Source: Pelomonas sp. Root1237 (GTDB lineage Bacteria > Pseudomonadota > Gammaproteobacteria > Burkholderiales > Burkholderiaceae_C). From it: 64,000 bases of DNA. Below are positions 16,393-25,598 of the stretch, piece by piece (the first letter of the stretch is position 1; each line of letters opens with the position of its first letter). The translations under genes were made by a program, and so were the position numbers. Under the pieces are notes generated by a model that worked only from the letters and a program-made list of their open reading frames with translations, had not been told where the DNA came from and did not search any database. The stretch is from NCBI RefSeq assembly GCF_001425055.1, contig NZ_LMDK01000003.1, positions 1,307 to 65,306 of the forward strand. Reading direction: 5' to 3'.

Positions 16393-17214
16393 TCAAGAGG
16401 CTCGTTCGGAAACAGGCACGCGATCGACGCGCACCTTGTACTGGAAGGCGTCACCGCGGTAATAGAGGTGTTCGTAGTCGATGGGCGCGCCGTCGGCGGT
16501 GTGCGTCGTGCGCTCGATGAAGAGCACGGGCGAGCCCTCCTCGACCTTGAGCTGCCCGGCCAGCGTCTCGTCGGCCAGCGTCGAGCCGATCTGCAGCTCG
16601 GCGTGGCCGAGGGCCAGGCCGTAGTCGTTCTCCAGGATGGCGAAGATGTCGCGCGCGGCCAGGTCTTCCTTGGCCAGGCGCTGGCCGATGGCTGCGGGCA
16701 CGTAGGTCACGTCCAGCGAGATGGGCTCGCGGTTCAGGAAGCGCAGGCGGTGCAGCTCCGTGACCTTGGCGCGTTTGGCCAGCTGCAGCTTCTCGGCCAC
16801 CTGCGGCGGCGGCAGCACCGTCTTGATGGACAGCACGCGGGCAAAGGTCTCGTAGCCCATCTGCCGCATCGCCTCGCCGAAGCCCTGCAGGCGCCCCAGA
16901 TCCTGGAAGGCCTTGGGCTTGGAGACAAAGCTGCCCTTGCCGTGGATGCGGAAGATCAGGCCTTCGTTCTGCAGGTCATTGAGCGCCTGGCGCACGGTGA
17001 TGCGGCTGACGTCGAACGCGGCCATCATCTCGCTCTCCGACGGCATCTGCTGATGCGGTTGGTAGCTGCCGTCGAGGATGCGGGCGCGCAGGATCTCCTT
17101 GATCTGCGTGTACAGCGGCAGCGGTGACGACAGCTTGATGCGATGAGCGCCGTCCGCCTCGGGGGCGGGGACCAGCGTCAAGGATTTCCTAGCTGCAAGA
17201 GCGCCTTTGCTCAT
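16393..17214 (-). CDS. GntR-family regulator with UTRA ligand domain (HutC/FarR type)
   Basis: A 273-residue regulator: winged helix at about residues 30-100 (PLYTQIKEILRARI, PSESEMMAAFDVSRITVRQAL, GKGSFVS) and a UTRA domain at about 115-265 (ISLDVTYVPAAIG, GSPVLFIERTTHTADGAPIDYEHLYYRGD). It is the first gene of the operon and probably represses it in the absence of a small ligand, since a long palindrome (17225-17248) lies ten bases before its start. The ligand is presumably the imported substrate or its product. The N-terminal 25 residues before the DNA-binding domain are slightly longer than usual. Confidence 0.92.
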   Translation of the reverse strand: MSKGALAARKSLTLVPAPEADGAHRIKLSSPLPLYTQIKEILRARILDGSYQPHQQMPSESEMMAAFDVSRITVRQALNDLQNEGLIFRIHGKGSFVSKPKAFQDLGRLQGFGEAMRQMGYETFARVLSIKTVLPPPQVAEKLQLAKRAKVTELHRLRFLNREPISLDVTYVPAAIGQRLAKEDLAARDIFAILENDYGLALGHAELQIGSTLADETLAGQLKVEEGSPVLFIERTTHTADGAPIDYEHLYYRGDAFQYKVRVDRVPVSERAS

Positions 17215-17224
17215 GGCCGTCCAA

Positions 17225-17248
17225 CTCGTTATGACAAGTCATCACGAG
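17225..17248. promoter_or_regulatory. Palindromic operator for the GntR regulator
   Basis: Core ATGACAAGTCAT (17231-17242), a perfect 5-base inverted repeat around AA, is flanked by matching CTCGT (17225-17229) and ACGAG (17244-17248). The 24-base symmetry lies ten bases before the regulator's start, the expected place for self-regulation of the operon. Confidence 0.65.
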
Positions 17249-17505
17249 CAGGAGCCGTGCCAGCTTTTCCAGGCTGGGTTTGCACGCGGCTGGTGCCGTA
17301 GCGCGGCGTCTGCCGCAGGGCCTGTTTCCGGCGTCTGACGCCCGGGACGGCGGCGTCAGGAAGGTCTCATCGAGACCGCCCGCTGCCCCTCACGCCACGT
17401 GTTCTGGCAATGCACCGAAGCGGGTCCATGCCCCAATTTGAATGCGCCAAATGTGTGAATGACCCGCCGCTGGCGGAGCCCTGAAAACCGGACATCGATC
17501 CGCCG

Positions 17506-19833
17506 TCAATGCTCCAGAGGCTGGCGTCGCATGGGCAGCGCGATCCTTTCGCCGGCCGCCCCCGTGCCAGGGGCGGCCGCGGTCATTGCCAACTGCCGGC
17601 CCTCCAGCAGCATGCGGGCGTATTCCTCGGCCGGCACCGGGCGGCTGAAGTGGTAGCCCTGGATCTGGTCGCAGCCGCTGGCCCTCAGGAACTCCAGCTG
17701 CGCGGGGGTCTCGACGCCTTCCGCAATGACGTGCATGCGCATGCTGTGAGCCATGGCGATGATGGCCAGCGAGATGGCGGCGTCTTCTGGGCTGCGTGTG
17801 ATATCGGTGATGAAGGACCGGTCGATCTTCACCGAGTTGAAAGGAAAGAGCTTCAGGTAAGCGAGCGAGGAGTAGCCGGTGCCAAAGTCGTCCAGAGACA
17901 GGTGCAGGCCGAACTGGCGGAGGTCATGCATGGTGCGCTCGGCCGCGATGGGATCCTGCATGACCAGGGTTTCGGTCAGCTCGAGTTCGATGGCGTCGGC
18001 GCCCAGCCCGTTGTCGCGCAGGGCCTGCTCGACGCACTGGCGTACCCGGCCCTCGCGGAACTGCAGGGTCGACAGGTTCACCGCGACCGGCCGCGTCGCG
18101 ATGCCTCGCGACCGCCAGACCGCCTGCTGGGCGCAGACGGCCTGGATGACCCATTCGCCGATGGGCACGATGAGGCCAGTCTCTTCGGCGATTGGAATGA
18201 AATCGCCCGGCGGCACCAGGCCGCGCTTGGGATGCTGCCAGCGGATCAGGGCTTCGGCCGCGGTGATCTGGCCATCGGCCAGATTGACCTTGGGTTGGAA
18301 ATGCAACACGAACTGCTGCTGGGCCAATGCTTCGCGCAGCTGCCCCTCCATCTCCAGCTTCTCGGCCATGCGGGCATTCATCTCGGGCGAATAGGTGGCA
18401 TGCTTCTCGCCAGCCAAACGGGCCTGCTTGAGGGCGGACTCGGCATTGCGAAACAGCGATTCGGCACTGGCGCCGTCCTCCGGATACACGGACACGCCCA
18501 GGTGGGCGGACAGGCTGACGTCGCTGCCATCGACTGACGTGGGTCGGCCGATGACTTCGTCCAGCACGCGCAGCAGCGTCGCGACGTCCTCGTCGCCCTT
18601 GTAGCTGCCGGCGACGGCGAAGTTGTCGCCCGCCAGCCGGGCCACGTTGTGGCTGCGCGCGAATTCGGTGGCCAGGCGCTGCCCGAGTTGTCTCAGCAAC
18701 TGGTCCCCCACGTGCCGGCCCAGGGTGTCGTTCAGCCGTTTGAACCGGTGGAGGTTGGCAATGACGGCCACCACGCCGCCGCCGGCCGCAGCCGCGGACT
18801 GGATGGCAAGGTCAAGGCGGTCCAGGAAGACGAGGTTGTTGGGCAGGCCGGTCAGTGCGTCATAGCGGGACAGGTAATGGACCTTTTCCTCCTGCTCGAT
18901 GTGCCTGAGCGCAAACGAGATATCGCCAGCCAGCTCGCCGAGCAGCTTGAGCTCGTCTTCGTCGAAGAGATGGGCCTCCGTGGCGTACAGCGCGATGACG
19001 CCGACGAGCCGGTCACCGGAAGTCAACGGCAGCGCAATCGCGGAGCCGACCCCCTTCGCCGGCGCAACGGCGTGGACAGCCGCACCCATGTCCTCCTGCG
19101 AGAGGTCGTTGCAGTACACGACGCCGCCGCCATCGAGCGCCCGGTAGGGAAGTGAGCGTCGACCTGGCGCGCCGGTGGCGCCCAGAGCGCCGCGCAACTC
19201 GTCGAGCTGCCCGGCATCCAGGCCTCGCGCGGCAATGGGGTCGAGCCTCTTCAAAGGGCCGTGGGCGAGGCCGATCCAGGCACTCGCGAAGCCGCCATCC
19301 TCGGCGGCGATGCGGCAGGTTTCATCGAACAGCGCCTGCCGGTCGCGCAGCCTGACGATGGCCGAGTTGATGCCGCTCAGGACGCTCTTGATGCGGCTGA
19401 GCCGGCTGATCTTCAGCTGCTGGGCCTCGAGCTCCTTGACGTAGCGCTCCAGCATGGAGGTATGCACCAGCGACAGGTGGGTGCGCACCCGTGCCAGCAC
19501 CAGGGCCGGCGACACGGGCTTGACGATGTAGTCGACCGCGCCGCAGTCGAATCCCGCGGCCTCGTCGCCGACGTCGGCCAGCGCCGTCACGAAGATGACG
19601 GCGATGTGCTGGGTCTGGGGGGCGGCCTTGAGCCGGCGGCAGACCTCATAGCCGTCCAGGTCGGGCATCTGGACGTCCAGCAGGATCAACGAAGGCTGGT
19701 GCTTCTGCGCGGCGGCGAGGCATTCACCGCCACTGCGCGCGAACGCCAGCGGATAGTGCGGCGCGAGGATCTGCTTCAAGGTTGCGAGGTTGATCGGCTC
19801 GTCGTCGACGATGAGGATGGGTCCGTTCGGCAT
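17506..19833 (-). CDS. Response regulator with GAF, degenerate GGDEF and EAL domains (cyclic-di-GMP phosphodiesterase)
   Basis: A 775-residue cytoplasmic protein: receiver (1-125, phospho-acceptor in LLDVQMPDLDG, KPVSP lysine), a linker helix, GAF (about 160-310), GGDEF-like (about 330-490) and EAL (about 500-750). The cyclase loop reads AGDNF instead of GGDEF, so that domain is probably inactive. The EAL domain has EALIRW, DDFGTGYSS, KIDRSFI and EGVETPAQ and should cleave cyclic-di-GMP. It lies two bases after the hybrid kinase gene and is the obvious output of that kinase. A mild hairpin (about 17334-17359) follows the gene. Confidence 0.92.
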   Translation of the reverse strand: MPNGPILIVDDEPINLATLKQILAPHYPLAFARSGGECLAAAQKHQPSLILLDVQMPDLDGYEVCRRLKAAPQTQHIAVIFVTALADVGDEAAGFDCGAVDYIVKPVSPALVLARVRTHLSLVHTSMLERYVKELEAQQLKISRLSRIKSVLSGINSAIVRLRDRQALFDETCRIAAEDGGFASAWIGLAHGPLKRLDPIAARGLDAGQLDELRGALGATGAPGRRSLPYRALDGGGVVYCNDLSQEDMGAAVHAVAPAKGVGSAIALPLTSGDRLVGVIALYATEAHLFDEDELKLLGELAGDISFALRHIEQEEKVHYLSRYDALTGLPNNLVFLDRLDLAIQSAAAAGGGVVAVIANLHRFKRLNDTLGRHVGDQLLRQLGQRLATEFARSHNVARLAGDNFAVAGSYKGDEDVATLLRVLDEVIGRPTSVDGSDVSLSAHLGVSVYPEDGASAESLFRNAESALKQARLAGEKHATYSPEMNARMAEKLEMEGQLREALAQQQFVLHFQPKVNLADGQITAAEALIRWQHPKRGLVPPGDFIPIAEETGLIVPIGEWVIQAVCAQQAVWRSRGIATRPVAVNLSTLQFREGRVRQCVEQALRDNGLGADAIELELTETLVMQDPIAAERTMHDLRQFGLHLSLDDFGTGYSSLAYLKLFPFNSVKIDRSFITDITRSPEDAAISLAIIAMAHSMRMHVIAEGVETPAQLEFLRASGCDQIQGYHFSRPVPAEEYARMLLEGRQLAMTAAAPGTGAAGERIALPMRRQPLEH

Positions 19834-19835
19834 GC

Positions 19836-22800
19836 CTACTTCCTTTGCTCTTCCAGTTCGGCGACGAGGTCCCGCGCCATCTGTTCCGCGCGCCGGAAAT
19901 CGAACTCCTCGACGCTGGCAAGCAAGGCGGCCAGCGTGGCCTGCGGCAGCAGCCCGTCCAGGCGCTGGAACACGGGTGCGGCCAGGTCCGGGTTGTCGCT
20001 GTCCAGCGCGTCCAGCAGCTCATGAAGCAGGGCCGCCACCCGTGCCCTGTCGACGGACGGGCTGACCGGCGCCGGCCGCGGTTCATTCGCGGCGGCGTCA
20101 GCCGTGAACGCCGCAATCGATCGGAGCGCCTGGGCGAAGGCGGCCTCGAACGGCGCCCATTCGTCGAAGGGGTCCCTGCCTTCGATCAGCCGATGCTCCA
20201 GGCGGCCGGCAGCGCGTGCCAGCTGGGGAAGAGCCAGGTTGCCCGCAGAGCCCTTGAGCTTGTGCAGCAGGGCGGTGGCTTCCTTTTCTTGCCCCTGGTT
20301 GAGCAGCTTGTGCAGCTGCGCCGCGCTGTCGGCGTTGTCGCGGGCAAACTTGGCCAGGAACTTCCGGTAGACGGCGAGGTCCTGCCAGACCTTGCGCGCG
20401 TCGGCCACCGAGATGCCTTCAAAGGGCACGCCGTCCTCGGCCTGCGGGCCGACCGGCGCCACGGCCTCGACGGATGCGATGTCGGCCGGCTCGCGCTGCG
20501 CGGTCAGGCGCTGAATGGCCGCGATCAGCTCATCGACGGCAAAGGGCTTGGCCACGAAGGCATTCATGCCGGCTTCCCGCGCCTCTTCCTGCTGGACCTT
20601 GAACGCGCCGGCCGTCAGCGCGATGACCGGGAGGTCTGCCAGGCCTGGCGTGCCGCGCAGCACGCGCGTTGCCTGGTAGCCGTCCATCACCGGCATCTGG
20701 ACGTCCATCAGCACGATGTCGACCTCGCCGACATGGACCGTCAGCCAATCCAGGGCCTGCAGGCCGTTCTCGGCCAGCTGCACGGTGGCGCCTTCGGACT
20801 CGAGGATGCGCAGCGCGACCTCGCGGTTGATGTCGCTGTCGTCAACGACGAGGGCGCGCAGGCCTACAAGGCGCTGCGTCGCCTCGGCTTGCGGGCTGTC
20901 GGACATGGCCGCAACCCCCCGGCGCCGCATGGCCTGGGCGACGCTGTTGTACAGCGAAGAGCTGGTCACGGGCTTGTTGAGCACGCCGTCGATCAGCTCG
21001 CTGCCCTCGCTCTTGAGGAGCTCGTCCCGGGAGTAGGCCGTCACCATCAGCACGATGGGCGCTTGCTGTCCCTCCATCGTGCGGCGGATGGCCCGCGCGG
21101 TCGCCAGCCCGTCCAGGCCGGGCATCTTCCAGTCCAGCAGGAGCACGTCATAGGCCTCGGTGCCCTGAAGTCGATTGCGCACCTTGCCGAGGGCGGCTTC
21201 GCCGGAATCGGTCAGCGTGGGTGCCCAGCCCATGGCCCGAGCGGTCAGCGCAAGGTTTTCGCGCGCCACGTCGCTGTCGTCCGCGACCAGGACTTCCAGT
21301 TTTGACAGCGCCGCGGGCTGGTAGTTCTGGATCGGGACCCATTTGAAAGGCAGGCTGAACCAGAATTCGCTGCCTTTGCCAGGCGTGCTGATGACGCCGA
21401 TCTCTCCGCCCATCTTGGTGACGAGCTGGCGGCAGATCGCCAATCCCAGCCCGGTACCTCCGAAGCGGCGCGTCGTTGACATGTCCGCCTGGGCAAAGGC
21501 CGAGAAGATGTGGCTCTGCTTCTCCAGCGGAATGCCGATGCCCGTGTCGCTGACCGAAAAACGAAGGCGAGCCGAGCCGTCGGTGCGCTCCAGCAGCGCG
21601 ATGCCGACCTTGACGACACCGCTGGAGGTGAACTTGATGGCGTTGCTGGTCAGGTTGATCAGGATCTGTTCGAGCCGCAGCGCATCGCCGTGCAGTTCGC
21701 CACCAACATCGGGCGCCGGCGAGATGACAAGCTCCAGATCCTTGTCGCCCGCATTGGCGCTCATGATGTTGGCCAGGTTGTCCAGCACGCCGTCCAGGTG
21801 CAGGGGGGCCTCTTCGATCTCCAGCTGGCCGGCCTCGATCTTGGAGAAGTCCAGGATGTCGTTGATGATGGTCTGCAGCGACCGGCCGGCATTGCGGATC
21901 TTCTTGACCAGGTCCAGCGCATCGGGCTCCAGCGGCTTGTTCGCGAGCAGGTAGGCCAGCCCGAGCACGGCATTCATCGGCGTGCGGATCTCGTGGCTCA
22001 TGTTGGCGAGGAAGTCGGCCTTGGCGCGGCTCGCGGCCTCGGCCTCCTGGGTGCGAACGACCAGCTCCGCGGTGCGCCGCTCGACGCGCTGCTCCAGCTC
22101 CGCGTTCAGCGTGCGTACGGCCACCTCGGCCGTGCTGCGCTCGGCGATCTCATGCTCGAGCGTCTGCAGCATGCCGTTGAAGGATTCGGCCAGCTCTCCG
22201 ATCTCGTCCTCGGTCGTCTTGCGGGCACGCAGGCTGAAGTCGCGCTGCTGCATGACCTGCTGCGCCACTTCGCTGACAGCCAGCATGGGCCGGGTGATGC
22301 GGCGCTGCAGCCGAAAGGACACCAGCAGGCCCAGGGCGAGGCTGCCACCGAGCACGACGCCGAAGATCAGGAGATAGTCCCGCAGCCATTGGGCGACGTC
22401 GTAACGGCCATCGATGTAGACGGCTCCCAGGCGGCCATTGGCGCCATTGACCGGCAGCATCACGATCAGATTGCTGCGCAGGACCTGTACCCCCGCGGAT
22501 GGCGGCTCGGCAGGCAGGGCCGCGCCAGGAGTGGCTGCGTTCACATAGCGCGCAAACAGCTTGCCGCCTGCCGTGTAGATTGCCGCGGCATTGATATTGG
22601 GGTCACCGCGCAACTGGCCGAGGGTGTCGGTGGCAACCTTGGAATCATCGAACTCCAGGGCTGTCGCGCTGCCCTGGCCGAGGATGTCGGCTAGCGTTGT
22701 CAGTTCGCGCACCGAGCGGTCGCGGTTCTCCACCATGTCGTGATAGAAGAAGGCGGCGCTGGCCCCAAGCAGTGTGCAAGCGTTGACGGCAAGCACCATC

Positions 22801-22841
22801 AGCAGCAGCTTGGTGCTTATCGAACGCAGCCGGATCCTCAT
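19836..22841 (-). CDS. BarA-like hybrid sensor histidine kinase with two receivers and HPt
   Basis: A 1001-residue membrane kinase: membrane segment (about 10-32), a periplasmic CHASE-like domain, second membrane segment (about 155-178), HAMP, coiled coil, HisKA with phospho-histidine 283 in ANMSHEIRTPMN, HATPase (NLTSNAIKF, DTGIGIP, GGTGLGLAI), two receivers (LLLDWKMPGLDG and VLMDVQMPVMDG) and a C-terminal HPt domain (LLHKLKGSAGNL). It should run an internal His-Asp-Asp-His relay to the REC-EAL protein encoded next. Its ATG overlaps the stop of the YfiR-like gene (ATGA), indicating that the periplasmic protein and the kinase work together. Confidence 0.92.
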   Translation of the reverse strand: MRIRLRSISTKLLLMVLAVNACTLLGASAAFFYHDMVENRDRSVRELTTLADILGQGSATALEFDDSKVATDTLGQLRGDPNINAAAIYTAGGKLFARYVNAATPGAALPAEPPSAGVQVLRSNLIVMLPVNGANGRLGAVYIDGRYDVAQWLRDYLLIFGVVLGGSLALGLLVSFRLQRRITRPMLAVSEVAQQVMQQRDFSLRARKTTEDEIGELAESFNGMLQTLEHEIAERSTAEVAVRTLNAELEQRVERRTAELVVRTQEAEAASRAKADFLANMSHEIRTPMNAVLGLAYLLANKPLEPDALDLVKKIRNAGRSLQTIINDILDFSKIEAGQLEIEEAPLHLDGVLDNLANIMSANAGDKDLELVISPAPDVGGELHGDALRLEQILINLTSNAIKFTSSGVVKVGIALLERTDGSARLRFSVSDTGIGIPLEKQSHIFSAFAQADMSTTRRFGGTGLGLAICRQLVTKMGGEIGVISTPGKGSEFWFSLPFKWVPIQNYQPAALSKLEVLVADDSDVARENLALTARAMGWAPTLTDSGEAALGKVRNRLQGTEAYDVLLLDWKMPGLDGLATARAIRRTMEGQQAPIVLMVTAYSRDELLKSEGSELIDGVLNKPVTSSSLYNSVAQAMRRRGVAAMSDSPQAEATQRLVGLRALVVDDSDINREVALRILESEGATVQLAENGLQALDWLTVHVGEVDIVLMDVQMPVMDGYQATRVLRGTPGLADLPVIALTAGAFKVQQEEAREAGMNAFVAKPFAVDELIAAIQRLTAQREPADIASVEAVAPVGPQAEDGVPFEGISVADARKVWQDLAVYRKFLAKFARDNADSAAQLHKLLNQGQEKEATALLHKLKGSAGNLALPQLARAAGRLEHRLIEGRDPFDEWAPFEAAFAQALRSIAAFTADAAANEPRPAPVSPSVDRARVAALLHELLDALDSDNPDLAAPVFQRLDGLLPQATLAALLASVEEFDFRRAEQMARDLVAELEEQRK

Positions 22842-23446
22842 TCAGAGGCCCCTGGGTTCCCGCGCTGTGCGACAGCCAACAGGCGCGAGCTGATCTTGAG
22901 CCCATGCCGCTCCGCGTTGCGGACCGAGATCTCGAAGCGCACCCGGTTGTCCACCAGCATGAAGTTGATGACGCAGCCTGCGTCGATGCCGCCTGGGATG
23001 TCCGAGACCGTCAGTGTCGGCAGGGCCTTGTAGGGCTCGAGCGTGCGCCTGAGTTGCGGGGTGTCGGCGCCGCTCACAAAGATGAGCTGGACACTGCGGG
23101 GCAGTTCTCCGGCCTTGAGAAGGCGCACCTCGACGGGGTGGTCGCTCAGTGAACGGCCCGACGTGAGCTTGTTGAGCTCGGTGGCGATGTCCCCGGCGCC
23201 GACGATGCCGATGGTGAAAGGCATCGTGGCATCCACGAAGGCATTCGGCGGCCACTCCACATAGCCGGCGAACTTGTACAGATAGGCGGCCTTGATCTGG
23301 GCTTCCAGCGCACGGCTGTCGTTGTCGGCGGCGCCGCTTTGCGCGGCGGCGAAGAAGAGAAGACCTGCGATCGCCATGCGCCGCAGCACTGGCACATTGC
23401 CGCGCCATTGCAGGAGGCACCCGAGAAATAGGCTCAGGCGCGGCAT
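22838..23446 (-). CDS. YfiR-like periplasmic protein (DUF4154)
   Basis: A 202-residue protein with an N-terminal hydrophobic signal (LRRMAIAGLLFFAAAQSGAA). The mature part has the DUF4154 hallmarks: EAQIKAAYLYKFAGYVEWP near the start, FTIGIVGAGDI, and the late VSDIPGGIDAGCVINFMLVDNRVRFEISV. YfiR of Pseudomonas is a periplasmic repressor of a diguanylate cyclase; this relative is encoded between a TonB receptor (TGATG overlap) and a hybrid kinase (ATGA overlap). It probably links the two by binding the kinase's periplasmic domain. The ATG at 23446 gives a long signal; an inner ATG at the LRRMAIAG segment is an alternative. Confidence 0.88.
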   Translation of the reverse strand: MPRLSLFLGCLLQWRGNVPVLRRMAIAGLLFFAAAQSGAADNDSRALEAQIKAAYLYKFAGYVEWPPNAFVDATMPFTIGIVGAGDIATELNKLTSGRSLSDHPVEVRLLKAGELPRSVQLIFVSGADTPQLRRTLEPYKALPTLTVSDIPGGIDAGCVINFMLVDNRVRFEISVRNAERHGLKISSRLLAVAQRGNPGASE

Positions 23447-25413
23447 CAGAATCTCGCCGTGGCGGTGATCTGGGCGGTGCGCCCGACCATGATCGGGTCG
23501 GCCCCGGTAGCGCCGCCCTGCGCGAACTCGCGGTGATTTGCATGCAGGAGATTGCGCGCCGAGACGGCGAAGGCCAGCCTGTCGGAGTACCGCCAGCCGA
23601 CACGCGCATCGGCCTCGTTGTAGCCGGGCACGGTGGTGAAGCGCAGCTTGGCGACCCGCCGTAGCGTGACATCGATATCCACGCCCGCCGCCAGCGACCA
23701 AGAGGACTGCAGCCGAACCTGGTAGCGGGGATCGTTTCCGGGCGCGATGGCGGCCACGTTGGCGCCGCTGAAGCGCTCGTGCATCGAGGTCAGTCCCGCA
23801 TGAACAGCCCAGCTCCTGCTGACCTGGTAGCGGCCCCAGGCCTCGACGCCATAGACCTCCGCTTTGGATGCATTGATCAGTACGAAAGTGCGGTCGCTCA
23901 GGCGCCGGTAATTGCGCAGGCTCGAGTAGCGGCTGCCGAATACCGTGACCGAGTAGGACAGGTTCTCGCTGGGTTGAGCTCGCGCGCCAACCTCCAGCGT
24001 GTTGGCGATCTCCGAGCGGAAGTTGGGGCCGCCCGCCAGCTGGTAGGGAGGCTGCGCTGGCACGAAGAACTCGACGTCGATGCGGGAGGGCGTGCGCACC
24101 GCACGGGACGCTGCGCTCCACAACAGCAGTTGGGGCGACAGCTTCCAGCCCAGCCGGGCGCTTGGCATCCATTCCGTGCCCGTGTAACTGTTGTGCTCGG
24201 CCTTGGTGCCCAGTGTCAGCGTCGCGGTTGGCGAAAGCTGGCGCTCATGCTGAACGAAGGCATTCGTCCAGTGCAGGCGCCGGGATGCGGGCAGAAAGGC
24301 CAGGCTGCCGTAGTTGCCGACTTCGTCCTCGGCCATGCGGTGGCCGCCGCCGAAGATCCACTGGCTGCCCTCGCTGGCAGCCAGCAGGTACTGCAGGTCG
24401 ACATCGACGACCTGCAGGTTCTCGTTGTAGGAGCCAGGGACATCGCGCCAGGAGCGGTCGACGTAGGTCTGCAGATTCAGCGTTGCGCCGTCGTCCATCG
24501 GTCGTACCCAACGCGCCAGCAGGTTGCCACCATGGTGGCGCTGGTCGGCGGCATTGGGCTGGCTGATCGACTCCTTGTAGGCATCGCCCTGCAGCGTCAG
24601 CGCGCCGCCGCCGGCGTCGATGCCCGCACGAAAACCCAGCTGGAGCTTCTCGAAGCCATCGTCGGCATCAATGCCGCTGGCTCGCTCGCTGTCCTGGCGC
24701 CGGTTGTACTTGGCATAGGCGCGCATGGCGCCGCCGTCGTCGAAGCGCCAGCCCTGGCGCAGCGACAGGCCCTGGCTGAGATTGCCAGCCGCCGCCGACG
24801 CGAGCGTTCCCAGGCTGCCCTCGGCGGGCGTCGTGATGACATTGATGACGCCGTTGACGGCATTGGCGCCCCACAGCGTGCCGCCCGGGCCGCTGATGAC
24901 CTCGATGCGCTCCACGTCACCCAAAGGCACGTCCTGGGATTCCCAGAACACGCCGGAATACAGAGGCGTGTAGACGCTGCGGCCATCGATCAGCACCAGC
25001 AGCTTGTTCGCCGTGGCCGAATTGAAGCCGCGCGCGCTGATGGCGTACTGGCTGGCATTGATGCGTGCAACCTGCAGGTTGGGTGCCAGGCGCAGAGCCT
25101 CGGCCAGCGTATTGACGCCGGCGCGCTGGATGGCCTCCTTGGTGATGACGTAGATCGAGGCCGGCGCGTCGGCCAGGCGCTGCTCCCGTTTCGACACCGA
25201 AGTGATCTCGATGTCGCCGAGCTGTTCCAGCGACAGGTCTGCCAGGTTCGTGTTGCCAGCCGCGCTGGCCACGCCCTGTGCCATCACCAGAAGCGAAAAG
25301 AGCAGGCCCAGGCCATGAACGCAGCGCGGCGCGCGCGGCCACCGTTCAACTCTCCCACCTGTCTCCTGTCTCGGCCGGCTGCGCAGCGTCTCAGACATGG
25401 CCGCCTCGTTCAT
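23446..25413 (-). CDS. TonB-dependent outer-membrane receptor
   Basis: A 655-residue TonB-dependent receptor: signal region (GLGLLFSLLVMAQGVASA), a plug domain beginning LSLEQLGDIEITSVSKREQ with YVITKEAIQRAGV, RGFNSATANKLLVLIDGRSVY and the VERIEVISGPGGTLWGANAVNGVINV signature, then a beta barrel ending in aromatic F (ITATARF). The LADLSLEQLGDIEITSVSKR start is typical of receptors next to YfiR-like proteins and hybrid kinases. The ligand is unknown. A start at 25398 (MSETLR) is equally possible. First gene of a four-gene coupled operon leading to cyclic-di-GMP breakdown, so it may signal as well as transport. Confidence 0.92.
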   Translation of the reverse strand: MNEAAMSETLRSRPRQETGGRVERWPRAPRCVHGLGLLFSLLVMAQGVASAAGNTNLADLSLEQLGDIEITSVSKREQRLADAPASIYVITKEAIQRAGVNTLAEALRLAPNLQVARINASQYAISARGFNSATANKLLVLIDGRSVYTPLYSGVFWESQDVPLGDVERIEVISGPGGTLWGANAVNGVINVITTPAEGSLGTLASAAAGNLSQGLSLRQGWRFDDGGAMRAYAKYNRRQDSERASGIDADDGFEKLQLGFRAGIDAGGGALTLQGDAYKESISQPNAADQRHHGGNLLARWVRPMDDGATLNLQTYVDRSWRDVPGSYNENLQVVDVDLQYLLAASEGSQWIFGGGHRMAEDEVGNYGSLAFLPASRRLHWTNAFVQHERQLSPTATLTLGTKAEHNSYTGTEWMPSARLGWKLSPQLLLWSAASRAVRTPSRIDVEFFVPAQPPYQLAGGPNFRSEIANTLEVGARAQPSENLSYSVTVFGSRYSSLRNYRRLSDRTFVLINASKAEVYGVEAWGRYQVSRSWAVHAGLTSMHERFSGANVAAIAPGNDPRYQVRLQSSWSLAAGVDIDVTLRRVAKLRFTTVPGYNEADARVGWRYSDRLAFAVSARNLLHANHREFAQGGATGADPIMVGRTAQITATARF

Positions 25414-25598
25414 TTGATTTGTAGGTCAGCTCATTCTGTGAGTCATGTGCTACAGAGGCAACGCAAACACAATGGCCGCACCGTCGTTATGGTTTTTCGG
25501 CCGTTGGTGGGGGAGTCTGAAGTTAGGCCCCGATGCCGGTTGCGCCGCAAGTGTGTCAGTTTATTTGATAAGTTAGCTTTAGGATCGACCGGACGACT

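Noticed and set aside
17506-19833. GGDEF domain of the REC-EAL protein as an active cyclase
   Set aside because: The catalytic loop is AGDNF, missing the key glycine and glutamates, so activity is unlikely.
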